DNA from: Cryobacterium sp. N22
GTDB taxonomy: Bacteria; Actinomycetota; Actinomycetes; Actinomycetales; Microbacteriaceae
Length of the DNA stretch: 64,000 bases
Assembly (NCBI RefSeq): GCF_002929555.1
Contig: NZ_PJJP01000031.1
Location: 28,042 to 92,041, forward strand
Reading direction: 5' to 3'
Positions 1 to 7,449 of the stretch are shown piece after piece. The notes beneath the pieces were generated by a model that saw nothing but the letters and a program-made list of their open reading frames with translations, did no database searches and had not been told where the DNA came from. The position numbers and the translations under genes are program-made. Every line of letters starts with the position of its first letter. The stretch's first letter is position 1.

Positions 1-1598
1 CGGTAGTCGGGCATCCGGCCGGCGGGGATGATGGCCAGCAGCGCGACGCCGGCCAGGCCGAGCAGGGAGATCTTCAGGGCCAGCAACCGGGCAGCCGCGT
101 TGATCAGCACGGCCTCGTCGACCTGTTCCTGGGTGGCGGTGGTGTCGCTGAGCACCTCCTCCAGCCGCTCGTTGGTGACGAAGTTCACACTGTCGAGCGG
201 CACCTGTGCCGTGAGTTCCGGCGGCAGGGTGGGGCTGTCTGTCACGCTCGTGTTGATCAGGGCGCTGAGCAGGCCCACCGCGAAGACGCTGGCCACGGCG
301 ATGCCGATGCTGCCGGAGATGTTGTGCACCAGGCCCCGCCAGGCGCCCACGTCGCCGGCGAGCCGTTTGGGCGCGGCCGAGAGCAGGGTGTTGAACACCA
401 GTGCCACGATCGCGCCCTGGCCCAGGCCCAGGATAATGAGGCCGAGGATCACGACGAACTGTTCCCACTCGTTTCGGATGGTGAAGGCGAGCAGGGTGAG
501 GCCGAACGCCACCACCACGAAGCCGACCCTGGCGATGGTGTGCGGCGGGTATCGGCGGTACAGGGTGGCGACGAGCGTGCTGGCGAGGAAGATCGACAGA
601 GTGTACGGGATGATCGCGATCGACGTCTGGAAACTCGACCGGCCTTGCACGATCTGGATGTAGAGCGGGATCAGGAAGTTCGCCGCCGTGCCGACGAAGA
701 GCATCGCCGCCATCGCGAAGGTGGTCGCCTTCTCCGACCCCGATTTGAGAACCTCGAGGTCGAAGATCTGCGGCCGGTGGGCGGCCTTCTGCCGGCGCAG
801 CCAGACGAAGAAGACCTGGCCGATGATGGCGCCGAAGATGATCAGGATGGGCGCCGGAGAGACACCGAGGATGCTGAACGGGGCCGCGTCGGTGGCCAGC
901 ACCACGCCCCAGGTGTTGAGCCCGCTGAAGCCGAAGCTGAGCAGGATGATGGCCCCTGCCGCGAGCAGCGCCCCCACCCAGTCGATGGTGACCTCCGTCT
1001 GCGGCGGCACCACCTTGAGCCGGAAGCTGAGCAACAGGTTCACGCCGGCGAGCACCACGATGAGCGCGAAGGAGTACCGCCAGCCGATCGTCGACGCGAA
1101 GGTGCCGGCGATGAGCAGGGCGAGCACGCCGGCGGCCGGGATGGCGGCGGCCAGGTAGCCGATCGCCTTGGCCTGCTGCTCGCCGTGGAAGTTCGCCGCG
1201 ATGAACACCACCAGCGCCGGGGCGATGAGGGCGATCACCGCGCCGGAGGCGGCCTGGGCCACGAAGAGCATGGCCGGGGAGACGCTGAGCGCCACGGCGG
1301 CCATCGCCAGGCCGTGGATGACCACGGCGATCTGGAACACCCGGCGGGAGCCGAACTTGGCGCCGACCTTGGCACCGAGCAGGATGAACGCCGCCATCGC
1401 GAAGGTGCCGGCGGTGATGGCCGTTCCGACACTGGTGGCCGGCGTGTCGAGGTCGGTGGTGATGCCCTGCATCGACACCGTGAGCGCATTCACGGCGAAA
1501 GAGGCCTGGATCTGGGTGAGTACCACCACGATCAGCGGCAGCCAGGAGGCCGTCGGTGGTGGCGCCGTCGGGCTCTCCGGCAGGGTGTGTGCGGCCAT
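1..1598 (-). CDS. MFS transporter, 14-TM DHA2-like (3' end outside window)
   Basis: Inner-membrane proton-driven transporter of the major facilitator superfamily, probably an exporter of drugs or small metabolites. From the ATG at 1598 (GAGGGG lies upstream) the frame stays open to base 1, so the C-terminus is missing. The protein is a chain of hydrophobic segments. The loop after the second segment reads GAKVGAKFGSRRVFQ, the position of the conserved MFS loop 2-3 motif. A long polar stretch near residues 440-500 precedes the last membrane segments, as in 14-TM drug:H+ antiporter 2 proteins. It is transcribed away from the AraC regulator at 1838, which probably controls it. Substrate cannot be read from sequence. 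Confidence 0.88.
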   Translation of the reverse strand, partial: MAAHTLPESPTAPPPTASWLPLIVVVLTQIQASFAVNALTVSMQGITTDLDTPATSVGTAITAGTFAMAAFILLGAKVGAKFGSRRVFQIAVVIHGLAMAAVALSVSPAMLFVAQAASGAVIALIAPALVVFIAANFHGEQQAKAIGYLAAAIPAAGVLALLIAGTFASTIGWRYSFALIVVLAGVNLLLSFRLKVVPPQTEVTIDWVGALLAAGAIILLSFGFSGLNTWGVVLATDAAPFSILGVSPAPILIIFGAIIGQVFFVWLRRQKAAHRPQIFDLEVLKSGSEKATTFAMAAMLFVGTAANFLIPLYIQIVQGRSSFQTSIAIIPYTLSIFLASTLVATLYRRYPPHTIARVGFVVVAFGLTLLAFTIRNEWEQFVVILGLIILGLGQGAIVALVFNTLLSAAPKRLAGDVGAWRGLVHNISGSIGIAVASVFAVGLLSALINTSVTDSPTLPPELTAQVPLDSVNFVTNERLEEVLSDTTATQEQVDEAVLINAAARLLALKISLLGLAGVALLAIIPAGRMPDY

Positions 1599-1683
1599 GG
1601 TTATTGATCCCCTCGCTCACCCGGTCACTCACCCGGCCTGAATGAGAGTCACCATAAGACCGGGAATTCGGCCGGTGCAGAAT

Positions 1684-1712
1684 CTGGCGCGAGTCTGCCT
1701 AACCGCTGGCGC
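1684..1712. promoter_or_regulatory. direct repeat in AraC/MFS divergent promoter, possible AraC-type operator
   Basis: CTGGCGC occurs at 1684-1690 and again at 1706-1712, a 22-bp start-to-start distance (two helical turns) in the 239-bp gap between the divergent transporter and AraC genes. AraC-family proteins typically bind direct repeats with this spacing. Assignment to this regulator is inference. Confidence 0.35.
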
Positions 1713-1837
1713 AAAATTGCCCAATGTGGGCCACCTCCGTTGCCGGGACCGGTGTCTCGCAGTACCGTGCTGCGTGAATTCACGTCAGGACCAGGGCCGC
1801 TGTTCGCGGCGCCGCTCAGACCAACCGGGGGTGCACC

Positions 1838-2818
1838 ATGTGGGTACCGATTCCCGTCGGAGCCATGCAGCACATCATTGCCCAGGCCGGTCCGGTTCCG
1901 CTGCCCGACCGGGCGGTGACCGCGCTGGCCCGGCGGTTCTTCGTGCCGGAGTCCACGGTGTTCCACTTCTCGGCGAAGCGGCGCCTGATCGGGCAGACCT
2001 CGGTGACTCTCACCACGCAGTCGCCGTTCCGGTTCGACGGCAGCACCGAGGTGGCCCCGAATCTTCTGAACGTGGTGTTCCTGCTCAACGGGCTGATGGG
2101 CATCCGGATCGGCGGCGGCCCGGTGCGCACCCTGCGCCCGATCAGCGGCTACACGGTGCCGGGCTGGGACTCCGTGACGCTGGAAAGCACCGAAATGACC
2201 CGCGGTCTCGCCATCCAGCTGCCGCAGTCCCGGCTCGCCGAACGCGGGGTGCGCGTGCGCAGCGACCACCAGCCGATCGACGATTCCGGCTCGCTCGGTC
2301 TGCCGTTGCGGCTGTTCGCGCTGTCGATCGTCGACAGCGCCTGGTCGCCCAGCGGCGTGGGCACCCTGATGGTGGAGCGCACCATCGAGGACCTCGTGGT
2401 GGGCCTGCTACTGGAGGCCGACGGTTATGCGATGGACAGTGAGGACCTGCGCACGGGCCTGCGGGTGCGGGCGCGCAGTCAGATAGATGCGCGGCACCGG
2501 GACCCCGACCTCACCCCGGCGACCCTGGCCGCGCAGCTTGGCGTCTCGTTGCGGCACCTGCAGCGGGCCTTTGAGGGCAGCGGCGGCACCGTGGCCCACG
2601 AGATCGTCCGGGCGAGGGCCGAATCGGCCGCGGTGCTGCTGACTATGCCGCATTCCTCGGGCCTGACGATTGCGGATGTGGCGGCCAGGGCCGGGTACAG
2701 CTCCACCTTCGAGCTGCGGGCCGGCTTCAAGGCGCGGTATGCCATGCTTCCCTCGGAGTATCGAAGCCATCAACTGGTTCCCGGTGCCGAGCGCAGTTCC
2801 GCGCCTCGGGATGCGTGA
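1838..2818 (+). CDS. AraC family transcriptional regulator
   Basis: DNA-binding regulator of 326 aa. The last ~100 residues are the double helix-turn-helix of the AraC/XylS family: helix 1 around LAAQLGVSLRHLQRAF and helix 2 around IADVAARAGYSSTFELRAGF, ending with the expected P-S-E-Y-R. The first ~200 residues look like an AraC-type ligand or cupin-like sensing domain (AraC-binding-like). A GGGGG stretch lies just before the ATG. The neighbour in the other direction is an MFS transporter, a common regulator-target pair, so it may sense the substrate of that pump. The effector is unknown. Confidence 0.88.
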   Translation: MWVPIPVGAMQHIIAQAGPVPLPDRAVTALARRFFVPESTVFHFSAKRRLIGQTSVTLTTQSPFRFDGSTEVAPNLLNVVFLLNGLMGIRIGGGPVRTLRPISGYTVPGWDSVTLESTEMTRGLAIQLPQSRLAERGVRVRSDHQPIDDSGSLGLPLRLFALSIVDSAWSPSGVGTLMVERTIEDLVVGLLLEADGYAMDSEDLRTGLRVRARSQIDARHRDPDLTPATLAAQLGVSLRHLQRAFEGSGGTVAHEIVRARAESAAVLLTMPHSSGLTIADVAARAGYSSTFELRAGFKARYAMLPSEYRSHQLVPGAERSSAPRDA

Positions 2819-2931
2819 TTCCGCGTCAGCTTCCCCTGCCCGGGGCTGGCTGACTCCATAGTGAGCAGAACAGCAGCTCGCTCCACCCGCACTCACCCAG
2901 TGCATGTTCCCCAGCCGAGAGGTCTCCTGTC

Positions 2932-3657
2932 ATGGCACCCCATCCCTCCGCCCGGTTTCTTGCCGCCGCGGCCCTTCTGCTGGTCGTCGCCGGCTGCACC
3001 ATCCAAACGCCGAACGCGGCCTCCCCGTCGGGCACGGTACAGCCCGGCGCTCTCGTGGGCACCTGGGTGCTCGACGAGACCTTCGACAGCCCGGAGCAGC
3101 CGTACATCTCCTTCGTGCAGGACAACACCTGGAGCGCCTCCGACGGCTGCAACCGGGTGCAGGGCACCTGGGAGGTCGACGCCGACGGCACCCTGACCAC
3201 GACCTCCGGCCCCCAGACGATGATGGCGTGCCCCGGCGCCCAGCTGCCGCTGGCGGTCAGCCGCGGCACCCGGGTTCAGGTGGACGGTGACACGCTGGTC
3301 ATCCACAGTTCGTTCGACTCGACCGAGACCACCCTGGTGCGGTCCACCGACAGCACCGTGGGCCCGCAGGGGCTCCCGATCGGCTACTGGGTGGAGTCGA
3401 ACACCCCGACGGCGCCGTTCCTCTCGATCGAGGCCGACGGCACCTACTCCGGCAACGACGGCTGCAACGTGCTCACCGGAGCGTGGGAGCAGGCCGATGA
3501 CGAGGCGATTCTCTTCACCGGCGGCGCGACGACGCTGATGGCCTGCGAGGGCGTGGACCAGTGGTTGAACCAGGCCGCCCAGGGCCGGGTGCAGGCCGGC
3601 GTGATGACGCTGCAGGCCGCCGACGGCACCGTGCTCGGCCAACTGACGGCCCGCTAG
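2932..3657 (+). CDS. META-domain lipoprotein, two HslJ-like repeats
   Basis: Exported lipoprotein of 241 aa. Residues 1-23 form a lipoprotein signal ending in VVAGC, so Cys is the predicted lipid anchor. The mature part holds two tandem copies of a META/HslJ-like domain (about residues 38-125 and 140-240). Each shows the pattern W-x-x-SDGCN or GNDGCN followed by W and then TLMAC or TMMAC; the paired Cys may form a disulfide in each repeat. Single META domains are common in heat-shock HslJ and in secreted proteins; a tandem pair is less usual. Function is probably envelope related, not proven. It lies 14 bp before a small membrane protein and is likely co-transcribed with it. Confidence 0.8.
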   Translation: MAPHPSARFLAAAALLLVVAGCTIQTPNAASPSGTVQPGALVGTWVLDETFDSPEQPYISFVQDNTWSASDGCNRVQGTWEVDADGTLTTTSGPQTMMACPGAQLPLAVSRGTRVQVDGDTLVIHSSFDSTETTLVRSTDSTVGPQGLPIGYWVESNTPTAPFLSIEADGTYSGNDGCNVLTGAWEQADDEAILFTGGATTLMACEGVDQWLNQAAQGRVQAGVMTLQAADGTVLGQLTAR

Positions 3658-3671
3658 GGAAGAGGCAGCGC

Positions 3672-4004
3672 ATGGGCACCTATCCGATCACCATCGTGCT
3701 CATCGTGGGCGGCGCGATCGCGCTGGTGTTCCTGCTGCGGTTCGGCATCCGCCAGAACGCCGCCGCTGCCGCCATCGACCCGAACCCGGATGCGACGGGA
3801 GCGCTGGCCGTGCTCAGCTTCGTGCTGGCGCTGATCCTGCCGCTGATCGGGGTGGTGCTGGGCCATGTCACCCTGTCCCGCATTGCGCGCGGCGAGGCCA
3901 GCGGGCGCACCTTCGCCTACGCGGCACTGTGGGTGGGCTACCTGCTGCTCGCCCTGGAGCTGGGCGTGATCGTCTTTCTGTACCAGAACAACTACTGGAC
4001 CTGA
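3672..4004 (+). CDS. small DUF4190-like membrane protein
   Basis: Predicted membrane protein of 110 aa with three hydrophobic segments: an N-terminal one (residues 4-23) and a pair near residues 45-70 and 82-103. The sequence between segments 2 and 3 (GHVTLSRIARGEASGR) matches the G-x-x-A-x-x-x-I-x-x-x-x-x-x-G-x pattern of DUF4190 proteins, whose function is unknown. The ATG at 3672 follows AGAGGCAG and is 14 bp after the lipoprotein stop, so the two genes probably form an operon. It ends before a strong bidirectional hairpin. Confidence 0.7.
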   Translation: MGTYPITIVLIVGGAIALVFLLRFGIRQNAAAAAIDPNPDATGALAVLSFVLALILPLIGVVLGHVTLSRIARGEASGRTFAYAALWVGYLLLALELGVIVFLYQNNYWT

Positions 4005-4014
4005 CCGGCGCCGT

Positions 4015-4042
4015 GGCGAGTTGCCCACCTGGGCAACTCGCC
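4015..4042. terminator. bidirectional terminator hairpin
   Basis: A perfect 13-bp stem (GGCGAGTTGCCCA / TGGGCAACTCGCC) with a 2-nt CC loop lies between the convergent stops at 4004 and 4058. There is no T-run, as is common in high-GC actinobacteria. Confidence 0.7.
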
Positions 4043-4057
4043 GGGGGTGGGGCTGGT

Positions 4058-4915
4058 TTAGTACCAGTTCATCGCCTGCGAGTGCGACCAGGCGGCGCAC
4101 GGGGTGCCGTAGGAGCCGTTGATGTACTCGAGTCCCCAGGCGATCTGGGTGCTGGCGTTCGTGGCCCAGTCCGAGCCGGCCGAGGCCATCTTGCTGCCGG
4201 GCAGCGCCTGCGGGATGCCGGTGGCCCCGCCGTCACCGTTGTAGGCCGTGTACGACCAGTTGGATTCCTTCTCCCACAGCTGTGCCAGGCAGGAGAACTG
4301 CGACGCTCCCCAGCCGTACCGTGACGAGGCCAGGCTCGCGGCGGTGGCCTTGGCCCCGGCGGGGGTGTTGCCGCCGGCGACGGCCTGGGCCGCGGCCTGG
4401 GCCTCGGCGGCAGCCTGGGCGTCGGCGGCGGCCTGCGCTGCTGCGGCCTCCGTGGCAACCCGGTCCGCTTCGACGGCGGCGGCCTGCACGGACGCGGTCT
4501 GCTCCTTGGCCTGCGAGGTGAGCTCGGTCACCTCGGCCAGCGGCATCGAGATGTAGCCGGCCAGTGTGCTGGAGGTGGTCGACAGGGCGGACGCATCCAC
4601 CTTGTCCACGGCGGCATCGAGCGCGGTGTCGGCGTCGACCAGGGCCACGGATGCGGCGAGGTGGGTCTTGCTGATGGCCGCGGCCTTGGCGGCGGCACGG
4701 TCGTCGCGCTCCTGCTGGGCCTGCTGCTGCTGGTCGGCGACAGCCGACTGCACAGTGAAACCGGTGCCGGTCACGACCCCGGCGAGCACGAGGCCGCCGG
4801 CGAGGAGGGTGAGACGCTTGCTGCGGGAGCGGCTCTTGCGCTCGGCGCGGGTACTACGGGTGCTGCTGGTACTGGGGATTTCGGGCGTGGCGTTCAGAGA
4901 GTTATCGGGGCGCAT
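4058..4915 (-). CDS. secreted lytic transglycosylase-like protein
   Basis: Exported cell-wall protein of 285 aa. A basic N-terminus rich in Arg/Lys/Ser precedes a single hydrophobic segment (about residues 38-60). Next comes an Ala/Gln-rich, probably coiled region (60-195) and a C-terminal domain of ~85 aa with YGWGASQFSCLAQLWEKESNW and later GDGGATGIPQALPG. This is the layout of actinobacterial transglycosylase SLT/Rpf-like proteins, where the Glu in the EKESNW context is the likely catalytic acid that cuts the glycan of peptidoglycan. The start at 4915 is chosen because GGAAG sits 5 nt upstream; a GTG/ATG 39 bp further up is possible. It stands alone, convergent with the DUF4190-like gene. 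Confidence 0.8.
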   Translation of the reverse strand: MRPDNSLNATPEIPSTSSTRSTRAERKSRSRSKRLTLLAGGLVLAGVVTGTGFTVQSAVADQQQQAQQERDDRAAAKAAAISKTHLAASVALVDADTALDAAVDKVDASALSTTSSTLAGYISMPLAEVTELTSQAKEQTASVQAAAVEADRVATEAAAAQAAADAQAAAEAQAAAQAVAGGNTPAGAKATAASLASSRYGWGASQFSCLAQLWEKESNWSYTAYNGDGGATGIPQALPGSKMASAGSDWATNASTQIAWGLEYINGSYGTPCAAWSHSQAMNWY

Positions 4916-5181
4916 AGACTTCCAGGTCGTGTCGTGGTGCGCTCCATCGGGCACGCTTACTAATTGGGTTGGCCCACGCGCGTGGATCGGCGTCGGGCAA
5001 GCGGCCTAGCCTGCCCAAGCTACCTGAACGGAACCTCACTTTTTCCTGCCAAACCCATGTGAACGGGAGCCGCACGGCGGCCCGAACGGTGCCGATTTGT
5101 CCATGAGAATGCCCGGCCAGCGGGCTATTCGCACCGCGTGCCGCCAAGAGCGGCAAATGCCGGGTGGGGTACCGTAAAAAG

Positions 5182-5415
5182 ATGCCCACAACAGATCACA
5201 CTCCGCAGGCCCCCGCCTCCTCCGCTGGGGCCGGGGCTCCCACCAGCGCCGACCGTCTCATCGCGGCAATCGAGAGCATCAACGACGTCGACGTCGCCAA
5301 CGCCCCCGAAGCCGACCGGGCGGCCGTGCTCGAGCTCATCGACATCATCAACGACGAGCAGCGCTCCAGCCTGCTGTTCGCCCTACTCCTGGAGCGCATC
5401 CGCACCGGTGCCTGA
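5182..5415 (+). CDS. small conserved hypothetical protein
   Basis: An acidic protein of 77 aa with no signal or membrane segment. After an Ala/Pro/Ser-rich first 25 residues, the rest is predicted helical (LIAAIESINDVDVANAP, then AVLELIDIINDEQRSSLL). I do not recognise a family. Its stop overlaps the GTG start of the DUF2332 gene by 8 bp, so the two are translationally coupled and probably act together. The ATG at 5182 follows an A-rich stretch with no clear Shine-Dalgarno; an in-frame start six codons upstream is an alternative. Confidence 0.6.
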   Translation: MPTTDHTPQAPASSAGAGAPTSADRLIAAIESINDVDVANAPEADRAAVLELIDIINDEQRSSLLFALLLERIRTGA

Positions 5416-6409
5416 CCTCCCCCGGACGCCCACCGAGCAGCGCGCCCTGGACCTGGAGAAGACCGCCGACTGGTACCGGCGCTTCCGGCTGTTCGAGACT
5501 CCGGGTCAGTCCGGGCTCTACGCCGACTGGGCCGGCGGGGTCGAGGGCGATGCCGAGGTCCTTGCCCTGCTCATCACTCTGCCGCGGCCCAAACGCCAGC
5601 CGAACCTGATCTTCGCCTGCGCGCGCCTGCTCGGCGCACCGCTGTCGGGTTATCCGGTCTTCCGCCGCTGGCTTCTCGAGCACTGGCCGGCGGTCGCCGC
5701 CGAGGCGCGGGTGCGCGCCACCCAGACCAACGAGCCGCGCCGCCTCACCGCGATCATGCCGGTCCTCGCCTCGATCGGCCCGCGGGTGGCCCTGATCGAG
5801 GTCGGCGCCAGCGCGGGACTCTGCCTCTACCCCGACCGGTACAGCTACGACTATTCAGGCCGGCGGGTGGATCCGGCCGACGGACCCAGCCCGGTACTGC
5901 TCGCTGCCGAGACCACCGGGCCGGTGCCGCTCCCGGAGCATCCGCCCGAGGTCGTCTGGCGCGCCGGCCTCGACCTGAATCCGTTGGACGTGCACGACCC
6001 CGAGGACGTGCGCTGGCTGGAGACTCTCGTCTGGCCCGAACAGACCGAGCGTCGCCGTCGACTGGATGCGGCGATGGCGATCGTGCGCCGGGACCCACCG
6101 CTGCTCGTGGGTGGGGACGCCGCCCAGGATCTCGAGGCGCTGGTCGCGCGCGCGCCGGACGGAGTGCCGCTGGTCATCGTCAGTCCCGCGGTTTTGGTCT
6201 ACCTGGCTCCCGCGCAGCGGGCGGCCTTCGCGGATGCCGTGACCGGCTTCGGCCGCTGGATCTCGCTGGACGGCGTCGGTGTGCTGCCCCGAGTCGACGC
6301 GCTGCTGCCGGAGACACCGGTGCCGGGCGACTTCATCGTCTCCCTCGACGGCCGGCCCCTCGCCCGGTGCGGTGCGCACGGACAGACCCTCGACTGGATC
6401 GTCGGCTAG
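5408..6409 (+). CDS. DUF2332 family protein
   Basis: A cytoplasmic protein of 333 aa matching the DUF2332 family found widely in actinobacteria, of unknown function. It begins with TEQRALDLEKTADWYRRF and contains the Gly-rich IEVGASAGLCLYPDRYSY, which resembles a nucleotide- or SAM-binding turn, and a later VIVSPAVLVYL strand. The start is a GTG at 5408 that overlaps the upstream stop; no in-frame ATG fits better. Length is typical for the family. The GASAG motif suggests a Rossmann-like methyltransferase fold, which is inference. Confidence 0.78.
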   Translation: MPDLPRTPTEQRALDLEKTADWYRRFRLFETPGQSGLYADWAGGVEGDAEVLALLITLPRPKRQPNLIFACARLLGAPLSGYPVFRRWLLEHWPAVAAEARVRATQTNEPRRLTAIMPVLASIGPRVALIEVGASAGLCLYPDRYSYDYSGRRVDPADGPSPVLLAAETTGPVPLPEHPPEVVWRAGLDLNPLDVHDPEDVRWLETLVWPEQTERRRRLDAAMAIVRRDPPLLVGGDAAQDLEALVARAPDGVPLVIVSPAVLVYLAPAQRAAFADAVTGFGRWISLDGVGVLPRVDALLPETPVPGDFIVSLDGRPLARCGAHGQTLDWIVG

Positions 6410-6446
6410 GCCTGCCGCTCATCGGGCACGCTTCTAAGATGGCGGT

Positions 6447-7424
6447 ATGCGTGCACTCGTGGTCCACACCCCAGGCGGCCCGGACGCCCTCACCCTCGAA
6501 ACCGTCCCCGACCTGGTCGTCGGCGCCGGCGACATCCGGATCGAAGTGGCCGGGGCCGGCGTGAACCGGGCCGATGTGCAGCAGCGCCAGGGCCTCTACC
6601 CGTCCCCAGCGGGAGCACCGAAGTGGCCGGGCCTGGAGGTCTCCGGCATCGTGACCGAGACCGGGATCGCCGTCACCCGGTTCGCCGTCGGCGACAGGGT
6701 CTGCGCGCTGCTGGCCGGCGGCGGCTACGCCACCGAGGCCGTGGTGCACCAGGACCTCGCCCTGCCCGTTCCCCAGGGGGTTGACCTGACCGACGCCGCC
6801 GCGTTGCCGGAGGCGCTGGCGACGGTGTGGTCGAACGTCTTCATGAGCGCCGGCCTCAGGGCCGGCCAAACCCTGCTCGTGCACGGCGGCGCCAGCGGCA
6901 TCGGTACCACCGCTATCCAGTTGGCCCGGCTGGCCGGCGCCCGGGTCCTGGTCACGGCCGGATCCGCCGAAAAGCTGGCCGTGTGCGGGCAGCTCGGCGC
7001 GGAGGTGCTGATCAACTACCGCGAGCAGGACTTCGTGGCCGAGGTGCTCGCCGCGACCGGCGGGCACGGCGCCGACGTGATCCTGGACATCATGGGCGGC
7101 TCATACGCGGCCCGCAATGTGGCGGCGCTCGCCCTGGGCGGCACCATCATGGTGATCGCCAACCAGAGCGGTGAGGACGCCGTCTTCAACCCGTTCCATC
7201 TCATGCAGAAGCGCGGCCGCTACTGGGGCACCACCTTGCGCGCCCGGCCCGCCGTGGAGAAGGCGGCCATCATGGCCGACCTGCTCAGCCGGGTGTGGCC
7301 GTGGCTGGAATCCGGCGCACTGAAGCCGGTGGTCGACAGCAGGTTCTCGTTCGCCGACGCGGCGGATGCGCATCGCCGGTTGGAGGCATCCGCTCACGTG
7401 GGCAAGATCGTGCTGGTGCCCTGA
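6447..7424 (+). CDS. NAD(P)H:quinone oxidoreductase-like MDR enzyme
   Basis: Soluble oxidoreductase of 325 aa in the zinc-independent quinone oxidoreductase branch of the medium-chain dehydrogenase/reductase superfamily (Qor, PIG3-like). The N-terminal GroES-like domain carries GAGVNRADVQQRQGLYP, the family signature. The Rossmann domain has LVHGGASGIGTTAIQLAR at about residues 145-162 for NAD(P)H binding. The C-terminus runs up to HVGKIVLV, as in homologues. The usual catalytic-zinc ligands of alcohol dehydrogenases are absent, as expected for this branch. It likely reduces quinones or enones with NADPH; the actual substrate is unknown. The gene is monocistronic and convergent with the diguanylate cyclase. 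Confidence 0.85.
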   Translation: MRALVVHTPGGPDALTLETVPDLVVGAGDIRIEVAGAGVNRADVQQRQGLYPSPAGAPKWPGLEVSGIVTETGIAVTRFAVGDRVCALLAGGGYATEAVVHQDLALPVPQGVDLTDAAALPEALATVWSNVFMSAGLRAGQTLLVHGGASGIGTTAIQLARLAGARVLVTAGSAEKLAVCGQLGAEVLINYREQDFVAEVLAATGGHGADVILDIMGGSYAARNVAALALGGTIMVIANQSGEDAVFNPFHLMQKRGRYWGTTLRARPAVEKAAIMADLLSRVWPWLESGALKPVVDSRFSFADAADAHRRLEASAHVGKIVLVP

Positions 7425-7449
7425 GCGCGCCCGGTCGGGCGGTGCGGCC

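Noticed and set aside
324-1607. Plus-strand open frame opposite the first MFS gene
   Set aside because: Composition of Arg, Glu, His and Gly without hydrophobic order; the minus strand has the membrane protein.
4916-5181. Cyclic di-AMP riboswitch ahead of the transglycosylase-like gene
   Set aside because: I looked for the usual conserved blocks on the minus strand of this gap and did not find them.
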